In this document: positions 1 through 5,115 of the stretch, piece by piece | Numbering within the stretch: position 1 is the stretch's first letter | Layout of the letters: each line of letters starts with the position of its first letter | Translations under genes and position numbers: made by a program | Assembly: GCA_005792225.1 (NCBI GenBank) | Contig: SXSP01000192.1 | Coordinates: 1-5,613 of the forward strand | Source of the DNA: Bdellovibrionales bacterium | GTDB taxonomy: Bacteria > Bdellovibrionota > Bdellovibrionia > Bdellovibrionales > JAMPXM01 | Direction of reading: 5' to 3' | DNA: 5,613 nt | Notes under the pieces: generated by a model | The model's database searches: none | The model's input: the letters and a program-made list of their open reading frames with translations, nothing else | What the model was told of the DNA's origin: nothing

Positions 1-25
1 GGGCACCGTACTAGAGTAAAATTCC

Positions 26-54
26 TTGCGCTTGGAATATCGAATTTCTATCCT
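26..54 (+). promoter_or_regulatory. Possible sigma-70-like promoter upstream of the leucine dehydrogenase gene
   Basis: TTGCGC (26-31) and TATCCT (49-54) are separated by 17 bases, the ideal spacing, and each matches the sigma-70 consensus at four of six positions. The predicted start of transcription would be near 61, giving a leader of about 80 bases that includes the CRP-like palindrome. Such weak matches occur often by chance, so this is only a candidate. Confidence 0.25.
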
Positions 55-68
55 GCCCCGGCTTCATA

Positions 69-84
69 TGTGACAATTTTCACG
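69..84. promoter_or_regulatory. CRP/FNR-family-like operator (TGTGA-N6-TCACG)
   Basis: The sequence TGTGACAATTTTCACG matches the classical CRP half-site arrangement TGTGA-N6-TCACA at nine of ten defined positions. It lies 55 bases before the leucine dehydrogenase start and nowhere else in the window did I notice an equally good match. If the weak promoter at 26-54 is real, the site would lie just downstream of the transcription start and would repress. If a promoter near 80-112 is used instead, the site is placed for activation. Binding by a CRP-type regulator is an inference from the motif only. Confidence 0.4.
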
Positions 85-102
85 AGCACTTACTCGCAGC
101 GC

Positions 103-128
103 GTAAGGAATCTTACCAAGACTCTTAC
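103..128 (+). repeat. Inverted repeat GTAAG with two competing CTTAC partners before the RBS
   Basis: GTAAG (103-107) is followed by two copies of its complement, CTTAC at 112-116 and CTTAC at 124-128. The first pairing leaves a four-base loop, while the second ends directly at the AGGGG ribosome binding site (129-133). The two hairpins exclude each other. Five base pairs is weak, so a regulatory role is speculative. Confidence 0.3.
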
Positions 129-139
129 AGGGGATTCAT

Positions 140-1255
140 ATGGGATCGTTTGAAGTCATCGCCAAGCACGGCGAACATGAGCAGGTCGTCTTTTGCAACA
201 ATAAGGACGTCGGCTTAAAAGCCATCATCGCCATTCACAATACCGCCCTCGGCCCGGCCCTCGGCGGTACACGCATGGGGAATTATAAGACGGAGGATGA
301 GGCTCTCATCGACGTTTTGAGACTCTCAAAAGGTATGAGCTACAAGGCGTCGGCGGCGGGACTGAATCTCGGCGGCGGCAAGGCCGTGATCATTGGCGAT
401 CCCAAGACTCAAAAAACAGAGGCACTCTTTCGCGCGTTCGGGCGTTTCGTGAACTCTCTCAACGGTCGTTACATCACGGCTGAAGACGTCGGAACCACGG
501 TGCGTGAAATGGAATACGTGTTTATGGAAACGCCCTGGGTAACGGGCATTCCGAAGACGTTCGGGGGATCCGGCGATCCTTCTCCCTACACGGCTCACGG
601 CGTTCTGATGGGGATCAAGGCGTCGGTAAAAGAAAAGTTCGGAGCGGATTCTCTGAAGGGGATTCGTGTCGCGGTTCAGGGTCTCGGAAATGTGGGATAT
701 CATCTCGTCGAGTACCTGGCGAAAGAACAAGCCGTTGTCACCGTTACCGACATCGATCAAGAGCGCGTCAAGAAAGCTTGCGCTCAATTTGGCTTTAAGG
801 CCGTCAGCACCGACGAGATCGTCTCGGTGGATTGCGATGTCTTCTCACCGTGCGCCTTGGGTGCCGTGATCAACGATCAGTCGATTCGCCAGATCAAAGC
901 GAAGGTCGTTTGCGGCGGCGCAAACAATCAGCTCGCGGAAGCGCGTCACGGCGATATGCTAAACGAGATGGGCATCCTCTATGCTCCCGATTACGTGACG
1001 AACGCCGGTGGTTTGATGAACGTTTTCGTCGAACTGGAAGGCTACTCGCCCGATCGCGCATTGGATAAGACGGTTGAAGTCTACAACAATTTGATGAACG
1101 TCTTCGCGATCGCAAAACGTGACCGCGTCGGCACGCACACGGCGGCCGATCGCATGGCCGAAGAACGCATCGCGGTCATCGGAAAGCTCAAGCAGACGCA
1201 TCAAGGCTTCTCCTCACGTCCGTTCTCGACTCTGCGCGAAGTTAAAAATCGCTGA
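140..1255 (+). CDS. Leucine (branched-chain amino acid) dehydrogenase, NAD-dependent
   Basis: This cytoplasmic enzyme of the Glu/Leu/Phe/Val dehydrogenase family should catalyse reversible NAD-dependent oxidative deamination of leucine, valine or isoleucine to the 2-oxo acid and ammonia. The 371 residues match the usual length of leucine dehydrogenases. Seen in the sequence: the GGTRMGNY segment (42-49), K69 and the catalytic lysine in GGGKAVIIGDP (K81), the TAEDVG segment with D116, a Rossmann GLGNVG (181-186) followed by acidic D204 that favours NAD over NADP, GGANNQL (259-265) and TNAGG (287-291). By motif alignment with the Lysinibacillus enzyme, the side-chain pocket is L41, A114, L292 and V295, which suits an aliphatic substrate rather than glutamate. 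Valine or phenylalanine dehydrogenase remains possible but less likely. The ATG start is supported by AGGGG six bases upstream. A hairpin after the stop suggests a separate transcript from the next gene. A CRP-like palindrome lies upstream. Confidence 0.92.
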   Translation: MGSFEVIAKHGEHEQVVFCNNKDVGLKAIIAIHNTALGPALGGTRMGNYKTEDEALIDVLRLSKGMSYKASAAGLNLGGGKAVIIGDPKTQKTEALFRAFGRFVNSLNGRYITAEDVGTTVREMEYVFMETPWVTGIPKTFGGSGDPSPYTAHGVLMGIKASVKEKFGADSLKGIRVAVQGLGNVGYHLVEYLAKEQAVVTVTDIDQERVKKACAQFGFKAVSTDEIVSVDCDVFSPCALGAVINDQSIRQIKAKVVCGGANNQLAEARHGDMLNEMGILYAPDYVTNAGGLMNVFVELEGYSPDRALDKTVEVYNNLMNVFAIAKRDRVGTHTAADRMAEERIAVIGKLKQTHQGFSSRPFSTLREVKNR

Positions 1256-1262
1256 TTTTTTC

Positions 1263-1304
1263 CTCGAGGTGGCGCCGTTTCCTTTGGGGGACGGCACCCT
1301 CGGG
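1263..1304 (+). terminator. Bulged GC-rich hairpin after leucine dehydrogenase, possible terminator
   Basis: Starting seven bases after the stop codon, GCCGTTTCC (1274-1282) pairs with GGGGGACGGC-type sequence (1287-1295), with two G-U pairs and the four-base loop TTTG. The stem continues outward through a three-base bulge into GAGGT/ACC-CTC pairing (1266-1270 with 1296-1301). There is no good T tract after the stem, only mixed T-rich sequence, so it is not a textbook intrinsic terminator. It may still end the transcript or protect its 3' end. The T run at 1256-1261 lies before the stem, on the wrong side for + strand termination. Confidence 0.4.
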
Positions 1305-1310
1305 AGAGTC

Positions 1311-1330
1311 TCTCATTGTCTCATTGACAA
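1311..1330. promoter_or_regulatory. Tandem TCTCATTG repeat and TTGTC/GACAA palindrome overlapping a consensus -35 box
   Basis: TCTCATTG occurs twice head to tail (1311-1326). TTGTC (1316-1320) and GACAA (1326-1330) form a perfect inverted repeat with a five-base spacer. The right part contains TTGACA (1324-1329), a perfect sigma-70 -35 hexamer. The best -10 partner is only AACACT (1348-1353, 18-base spacing, three of six matches), so the promoter is uncertain. The position fits control of the yfgM-bamB-lipoprotein operon, and the palindrome over the -35 box would suit a repressor site. Confidence 0.3.
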
Positions 1331-1371
1331 ACCTTTATATCTCCGCGAACACTTTAGAGTTTCCAGCCAGT

Positions 1372-1395
1372 TACTAGCCAAGATACTAGCCAGCC
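1372..1395 (+). repeat. Two 12-base direct repeats in the leader of the yfgM-like gene
   Basis: TACTAGCCAAGA (1372-1383) is followed at once by TACTAGCCAGCC (1384-1395). The first nine bases are identical, and related CCAGCCA strings flank the pair at 1363 and 1390. The repeat ends just before the GAGGAG ribosome binding site at 1398-1403. It may be a slippage product or a regulatory element, and nothing further can be read from it. Confidence 0.45.
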
Positions 1396-1411
1396 ACGAG
1401 GAGACTTCGAA

Positions 1412-2302
1412 GTGTCGAACAATACGACTAGCACGCCTTCAAACGACCCCAAAGGACCTCTTGGACCCAAGTCCAACGCAAAAACCTCGGCGCACTTAGC
1501 AGATCAGATTCCGGTGAAAGATCCCGATGCGGTTCAAAAAGGGATCATCGATTTCTGGGGCTGGGTTGAAGACAATGCGAAGTGGATCGCCGTATTGGGC
1601 GTTATCGGAGTGATCGCTGGAATCGCTCACGTCGTTTTTCACTCCATCTGGGATCGTCAGGAGCGTAAAGCGCAAGAGGCGTACTACGCGGTGGAATCAA
1701 ACTACACGAAGATCAAAGAAGGTTTCGATAGAGCCAAGCTTCGTGCGCTCATGCCGTCCGCACCGGCGCCGAAGCCCGGTGAACCGAGCGATCAACCGGC
1801 AACGGGAGATTTGACGAAAGACTACGGCACGGTCGTCAGCGATCTCGAAAAACTCGCGCGCGATCATCACGGCACAACAGCGGGCGCGCAAGCGGCTCTT
1901 CTTGCAGGACAAACTTACCTTCAGTACAAGCAGCCCGATAAAGCGATCGAGCTCGCCGAGATGCCGGTGAAGGCACTCGGAAACAAACATCTTCTCGCGA
2001 GTCTCTCACGCGTTCTTTGGGGAAGTGCGCTCGCAACCAAGGGCGATTGCGCCGGCGCCGTGAAGGTTTGGCAGGAAATTCTCGACAACAAATCGGCAAA
2101 CTTTCTGCACGGAGAGGCGGGGCTTCGCTCGGGTCTCTGCTACGAATCGATGAATCAAAACGACAAGGCCGCGGAAATGTATCGTAAGGTCACGACGGAG
2201 AACGCTCAGTCCGCTTCGGCGTCGACGGCGAAGGGTCTCTTGCGGGCACTCGAAGTTCGCGGACAATCGGCGCCGCAGCCTCAACCGGCGGCGAAGGGAT
2301 AA
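1412..2302 (+). CDS. yfgM: YfgM-like inner-membrane TPR protein (SecYEG-associated)
   Basis: The 296-residue protein has a hydrophilic N-terminal region (1-57), one transmembrane helix (about 58-80, preceded by DFWGWVEDNAK) and a periplasmic TPR-like region with helix pairs near 158-186, 196-226 and 234-264. This is the YfgM/PF09976 plan. In E. coli YfgM is an ancillary subunit of the Sec translocon that hands secreted proteins to periplasmic chaperones, and its gene sits directly before bamB, exactly as here. Two features differ from the roughly 206-residue E. coli protein: a longer cytoplasmic N-terminus, and a Pro-rich insert at about 113-131 between the first helix and the TPR region. C213 and C243 could form a periplasmic disulfide. 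The GTG start is supported by GAGGAG eight bases upstream. The gene ends two bases before bamB. Family placement is firm from architecture and neighbourhood, while the exact role in this organism is inferred. Confidence 0.8.
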   Translation: MSNNTTSTPSNDPKGPLGPKSNAKTSAHLADQIPVKDPDAVQKGIIDFWGWVEDNAKWIAVLGVIGVIAGIAHVVFHSIWDRQERKAQEAYYAVESNYTKIKEGFDRAKLRALMPSAPAPKPGEPSDQPATGDLTKDYGTVVSDLEKLARDHHGTTAGAQAALLAGQTYLQYKQPDKAIELAEMPVKALGNKHLLASLSRVLWGSALATKGDCAGAVKVWQEILDNKSANFLHGEAGLRSGLCYESMNQNDKAAEMYRKVTTENAQSASASTAKGLLRALEVRGQSAPQPQPAAKG

Positions 2303-2304
2303 AG

Positions 2305-3495
2305 ATGAGATCAAGCCTGAAGAGTTTTTCGCTTGCCCTGATCGCGGCAGGATTTGCCTGCGGTTGCGCAAGCCTTGGTGATGGCGCGAAGAACCGCGAA
2401 TTCGTCCTCGAGAATTCGTGGGCCCGCACGACCACCAAAAAGGAGTTCTTGGGCTTTCGGCGCATGAACCGTATGGCGCCGATCGTGACGGAGCAGATGG
2501 TCATTCAGGCGAACGCGATCGACGGGATCATCGCCTACGGGCGAGGAGACGGACGCGAAATCTGGCGCCTTTCGCTCGTCAACGGTGTTGAAGGAGGCGC
2601 GCAGCTCGTCGGCGATCGCCTTTATTTCGGTTCAAGCGACGGACAATTCTACTGCGTGAATAGTGCAAACGGAAAAACGGTTTGGTCCGTTCCCGTCCGC
2701 GCCGAGACCCTGGCACCACCCTCGATCGATGGGGGAGTGGTTTACTTTCAAAGCGGCGCCGATGTCGTCTACGCGCTGGATGCATCGACCGGAAAACAGC
2801 TTTGGGTCTACAACCGTCAGTTGACCGGAAACCTCTCCATCCGCGCCACGACTCGCCCGGTAGTCGCCGGAGAGAGTCTCTTGATGGGCTTCAGCGACGG
2901 GTTCATCGTTGCATTGAGAAAGCGTGATGGCGGCCTACTTTGGGAGCGCAAGCTCGGAAAGAGCACGCGCTTTCGTGACGTCGATGCGACTCCCGTGGTC
3001 GACGGAAAAGAAATCTACGTCGCAAGTTTCGATGCCTCACTTTACTCGCTCAATCTTGAAACCGGCGACGTGAACTGGACATTGGATGAAGGCGCTTACG
3101 TTCCGGTGACCGTGGGAAGCGGTCGATTCTCAGATCGTCTCTTCTACTCGACGGCCGGCGGAAAGATCCTCGCGATCGATAAACGTACTGGAAAAACACT
3201 CTCGACCATCACCGTGAAAAAAGGGATTCCCACGCAAGTCGTGATGTACCGTGGATTTCTGGTTTACGGTGAATCCGAAGGCGCTCTCGTGATCGCCGAC
3301 GCCGAAAAGGGTCAGACGGTGGCGCGCTTTGAGCCCGGTCAGGGGCTCGTCTCGCGCCCGACCATCATCGACGGGACGGGTGAGGCTTTCTTCATCTCGA
3401 ACAGCGCAAATCTTTACGCGCTCAAGATGGGATACCGGAGTCCAGTGGATTTGATGCCGTGGCAGATGAAGAAAAACGAACAAAGGATTCGCTGA
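2305..3495 (+). CDS. bamB: Outer-membrane protein assembly factor BamB (beta-propeller lipoprotein)
   Basis: BamB is a periplasmic-facing lipoprotein that binds the POTRA domains of BamA and helps insert beta-barrel proteins into the outer membrane. The N-terminal signal peptide ends in a lipobox-like ACG-C with the lipidated cysteine at C21, although alanine at -3 is less usual than leucine. Eight PQQ-like strand motifs follow, near 76-88, 114-127, 155-167, 200-213, 246-258, 287-299, 327-339 and 369-374, matching the eight-bladed propeller. Clear examples are YALDASTGKQLW and YSLNLETGDVNW. The FRDVDATPVV segment (223-232) resembles the DVDTTPVV segment of E. coli BamB, which includes aspartates implicated in BamA contact. 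The length of 396 residues equals the family norm (392 in E. coli). The start has AAGGG six bases upstream, inside the end of the yfgM-like gene, so the two are translationally linked. Confidence 0.88.
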   Translation: MRSSLKSFSLALIAAGFACGCASLGDGAKNREFVLENSWARTTTKKEFLGFRRMNRMAPIVTEQMVIQANAIDGIIAYGRGDGREIWRLSLVNGVEGGAQLVGDRLYFGSSDGQFYCVNSANGKTVWSVPVRAETLAPPSIDGGVVYFQSGADVVYALDASTGKQLWVYNRQLTGNLSIRATTRPVVAGESLLMGFSDGFIVALRKRDGGLLWERKLGKSTRFRDVDATPVVDGKEIYVASFDASLYSLNLETGDVNWTLDEGAYVPVTVGSGRFSDRLFYSTAGGKILAIDKRTGKTLSTITVKKGIPTQVVMYRGFLVYGESEGALVIADAEKGQTVARFEPGQGLVSRPTIIDGTGEAFFISNSANLYALKMGYRSPVDLMPWQMKKNEQRIR

Positions 3496-3496
3496 T

Positions 3497-3964
3497 ATGC
3501 GCGGGTGGCTTTCGGCACTAACGATGATGATCCTGGCGATGATGACTCTGGCAAGCTGCACGAATGGTCCTTGCCGCCAATTAAAGAATCCTGAACTCGC
3601 AAACCAGCAAGTGCGTTCGGCTCAGCCGCAAGCCGGACTGGGCGGAGGATCGACGGTGAGCGGAACGACCCAAGCGTCAAAGCAATCTAGTGGGCAATCT
3701 GGCGGGCCATCAGCTGGGCAAACAACAGTTTTAGTTTACAAGCCCGACGGAAGCCTTCAATGCGGACAAGGTAAGACGATCAGCGCCCAGGAAATGGAAA
3801 AAGAACTTAAAGGTATTAAGGTCCTCAAACGTGAGAATCGATCTGACGGCATGATGCACATTCAAGTGTGCGGCTCTCCAACCGGAATGGTGAATGTCTA
3901 CGAGATATCCGCCGAGTCACTGAAAGAAGCCGAAAAGCGCGGTTTCAAAAAATTTGAGCCCTAA
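3497..3964 (+). CDS. Small lipoprotein of unknown family, third gene of the yfgM-bamB operon
   Basis: I do not recognise the family. The 155-residue protein starts with a short signal peptide and an excellent lipobox LASC (lipidated C21). A Gly/Ser/Gln-rich flexible linker (about 36-77) follows, with a tetrapeptide repeat QSSG-QSGG-PSAG at 63-74. The compact C-terminal region (about 77-155) begins TTVLVYKPDGSLQC and ends in a Lys/Glu-rich helix. Its cysteines C89 and C125 could form a disulfide in the periplasm; C26 lies just after the lipid anchor. With serine at +2, outer-membrane sorting would be predicted by the Lol rule only by analogy (+2 here is T22, likewise not aspartate). The gene starts one base after the bamB stop, with AGGA nine bases upstream, so it is co-transcribed with bamB. 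This suggests an envelope or BAM-related role. Its 3' end overlaps the convergent membrane-protein gene. Confidence 0.82.
   Translation: MRGWLSALTMMILAMMTLASCTNGPCRQLKNPELANQQVRSAQPQAGLGGGSTVSGTTQASKQSSGQSGGPSAGQTTVLVYKPDGSLQCGQGKTISAQEMEKELKGIKVLKRENRSDGMMHIQVCGSPTGMVNVYEISAESLKEAEKRGFKKFEP
3683..3718 (+). repeat. Three imperfect 12-base tandem repeats inside the lipoprotein linker
   Basis: CAATCTAGTGGG (3683-3694), CAATCTGGCGGG (3695-3706) and CCATCAGCTGGG (3707-3718) are adjacent and in frame. They encode QSSG, QSGG and PSAG, residues 63-74. Unit length is a multiple of three, so gain or loss of copies would change linker length without breaking the frame. Codons in this stretch (CAA, TCT, AGT, GGG) differ from the GC-rich choices of the neighbours. 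Confidence 0.6.
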
Positions 3965-4322
3965 GCGCGAGCCTTATGATCGTCATCCCCAAGACGCCGG
4001 CCATGACGCCGTAGATGAGTTTCGCGAGAAAATCGTCTGACGGCTTCCGGCCCGTCATTTTTTCCCAAGCTGATCGGATGAATTGTCCTTCTTCGGCGGC
4101 TTCTTTCGGCGTTTCCGGAAGTGCTTCTTCAGGCCTTTCGCGATAGCGCTCCTCAAGTTCCGTTAGGACGCATCGGTTATTGTTCGTTCGCCAGTGAAGA
4201 ATCAAACACGGGATGACAATTGCGTGCGCAATCAGACCCATGGTCCAAGGCGAGAGCCAGCCCGTGAGAACGAAGATCAAAAACAACCAATGTACCGCGT
4301 GAATAAAACGAGCTGCTAGCAT
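3945..4322 (-). CDS. Small membrane protein resembling DUF2784
   Basis: With the ATG at 4322 the protein has 125 residues. Hydrophobic helices lie at about 8-23 and 28-44, then a HWRTNNNRCVLTELE segment, an acidic linker, and a third helix at about 101-119. The small two-helix start followed by an aromatic-to-Cys-x-LT-x-LE motif resembles DUF2784, a family of unknown function, whose members carry a similar C-P-LT-x-x-E signature. I assign this from memory of the motif. The third helix and the Glu/Pro-rich linker between (about 58-80) look like an extension. A TTG start at 4337 would add five residues (MSRTQ); neither start has a convincing Shine-Dalgarno site. The gene converges on the lipoprotein gene with a 20-base coding overlap and diverges from the flavin reductase gene. 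The product probably sits in the inner membrane; its role is unknown. Confidence 0.7.
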   Translation of the reverse strand: MLAARFIHAVHWLFLIFVLTGWLSPWTMGLIAHAIVIPCLILHWRTNNNRCVLTELEERYRERPEEALPETPKEAAEEGQFIRSAWEKMTGRKPSDDFLAKLIYGVMAGVLGMTIIRLALRAQIF

Positions 4323-4330
4323 CTGTGTTC

Positions 4331-4363
4331 GAGACAATCTCTTGCGCTCACGTGGACTGTCAA
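4331..4363 (-). promoter_or_regulatory. Possible promoter and GAGA/TCTC palindrome before the minus-strand membrane protein gene
   Basis: Read on the minus strand, TTGACA (4363-4358) is a perfect -35 hexamer, and 18 bases further GATTGT (4339-4334) is a poor -10 match. Transcription would then begin only a few bases before the ATG at 4322, giving an almost leaderless message. The supposed -10 lies within GAGACAATCTC (4331-4341), a perfect four-base inverted repeat around CAA that could be an operator. Only the -35 match is strong. Confidence 0.22.
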
Positions 4364-4388
4364 TCGTTTGAATGGTAGTGATACGCGC

Positions 4389-4976
4389 ATGAAGTACATC
4401 ATCTCAGGAACGAATCGTCCCGGTTCAAGAACTCTCGTGCTCTCTCGTTACGTTCAAAAACTCTATAAGGAGGCGGGCGAAGACGTTGGACTCATCGATC
4501 TCTCGGAGGTTGGGCTTGAACTCCTTGGGGCCGCGACCGAGTACGGCGACAAAGTGCCTCCTGTCATGCAAGGGTGGATCGACAAGATCAATGCCGCTGA
4601 CGGTTTGATCGTCGTTTGTCCCGAGTACAATGGTTCAATGCCGGGAGCTCTCAAGTACTTCATCGATCACTGGAAGTACCCCGACTCTTACGAGTACAGA
4701 CCCATTGCCTTAATTGGTCTCGGCGGTCGCTTCGGAGCTCTTCGCCCGGTCGAACATCTTCAAGGTGTCTTTGGCTACCGAAATGCATTTATCTATCCCG
4801 AGCGCGTCTTCATCACCGACGTGTTTCGAGTTTTAGATGCGGATGGAAATCTCACCGACGCACGTCTTGCCACACTCCTCCGATCGCAAACAGTCGGCTT
4901 TCAGGCCTTTACGCGTGCGCTCGCGGGGGCCGGGATCGACGCGAATTCGCGCCTCAAAAAAGCCCAAATTAAATAA
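4389..4976 (+). CDS. NAD(P)H-dependent FMN reductase (flavodoxin-fold oxidoreductase)
   Basis: This cytoplasmic flavoprotein of the PF03358 family, which also includes chromate, quinone and azo-dye reductases, transfers electrons from NAD(P)H through bound FMN. Starting at the ATG at 4389 gives 195 residues, typical for the family, and places the first beta strand (MKYIISGTNR) at the N-terminus as expected. The phosphate-binding loop GTNRPGSRT (7-15) and the hallmark PEYNGSMPGALKYFID (78-93) are clear, and LGGRFGALRP (111-120) matches the conserved glycine-rich flavin contact. The natural substrate cannot be read from the sequence. A TTG at 4368 would add seven residues (MNGSDTR) that do not belong to the fold. 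The ribosome binding site is weak (GGTAGTG, 4374-4380). It diverges from the membrane protein gene and is followed by a hairpin. Confidence 0.88.
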   Translation: MKYIISGTNRPGSRTLVLSRYVQKLYKEAGEDVGLIDLSEVGLELLGAATEYGDKVPPVMQGWIDKINAADGLIVVCPEYNGSMPGALKYFIDHWKYPDSYEYRPIALIGLGGRFGALRPVEHLQGVFGYRNAFIYPERVFITDVFRVLDADGNLTDARLATLLRSQTVGFQAFTRALAGAGIDANSRLKKAQIK

Positions 4977-4988
4977 GTTCAATCCCGG

Positions 4989-5014
4989 CGCGACACCACT
5001 CCAGGCGTGTCGCG
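4989..5014 (+). terminator. Perfect 8-bp GC-rich hairpin after the FMN reductase gene
   Basis: CGCGACAC (4989-4996) and GTGTCGCG (5007-5014) form an uninterrupted stem with a ten-base loop, starting 13 bases after the reductase stop codon. No T tract follows, so intrinsic termination would be inefficient. It may instead act as a 3' stabiliser or work with Rho. The position between two genes in the same direction suits a transcript boundary. Confidence 0.45.
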
Positions 5015-5043
5015 GTCTGGACTTCAGCTCATCACGGAATCTC

Positions 5044-5058
5044 TATATCTTCTTTAAT
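5044..5058 (+). promoter_or_regulatory. AT-rich -10-like elements before the hemerythrin-like gene
   Basis: TATATC (5044-5049) and TTTAAT (5053-5058) are the only -10-like hexamers between the reductase hairpin and the hemerythrin-like gene. Neither has a good -35 box at normal distance; TGGACT (5018-5023) is 20 bases before the first. A promoter here is plausible because a hairpin precedes it, but support is weak. Confidence 0.2.
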
Positions 5059-5115
5059 CAGAGGTGATGACGTTCTCGCCAAGGGGCCAGTACGTTCGTC
5101 GTTCTCGGAGTGCCC

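Noticed and set aside
63..142. 8-base direct repeat TTCATATG at 63-70 and 135-142
   Set aside because: Two copies of a short AT-rich palindromic string at this distance, one of them containing the start codon, are expected by chance.
1..150. Open + strand frame 1 from the window edge to TGA at 151
   Set aside because: Fifty open codons are not rare by chance here, the codons are unlike those of the neighbours, and it would run into the leucine dehydrogenase start. It holds no recognisable motif. The tail of an upstream gene could instead end at TAG 12 or TAA 17, but too little is visible to call.
326..787. 153-codon open frame on the minus strand inside the leucine dehydrogenase gene
   Set aside because: It is fully antisense to a well-supported gene, shows no family motif and reads as an Arg/His-rich shadow of a GC-rich coding frame.
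1119..1499. 126-codon + strand frame spanning the leucine dehydrogenase end and the yfgM-like start
   Set aside because: It overlaps two real genes out of frame, crosses a hairpin and repeats, and has no motif.
2006..2371. Minus-strand frame across the yfgM-bamB junction
   Set aside because: Arg/Leu-rich shadow translation antisense to two supported genes.
4368..4388. TTG start for the FMN reductase
   Set aside because: It adds seven residues before the first beta strand, which the family normally reaches at the initiator Met, and it has no better ribosome binding site than the ATG at 4389.
4616..4972. 118-codon + strand frame inside the FMN reductase gene
   Set aside because: It lies wholly within the reductase in another frame and has Ser/Arg-rich shadow composition.
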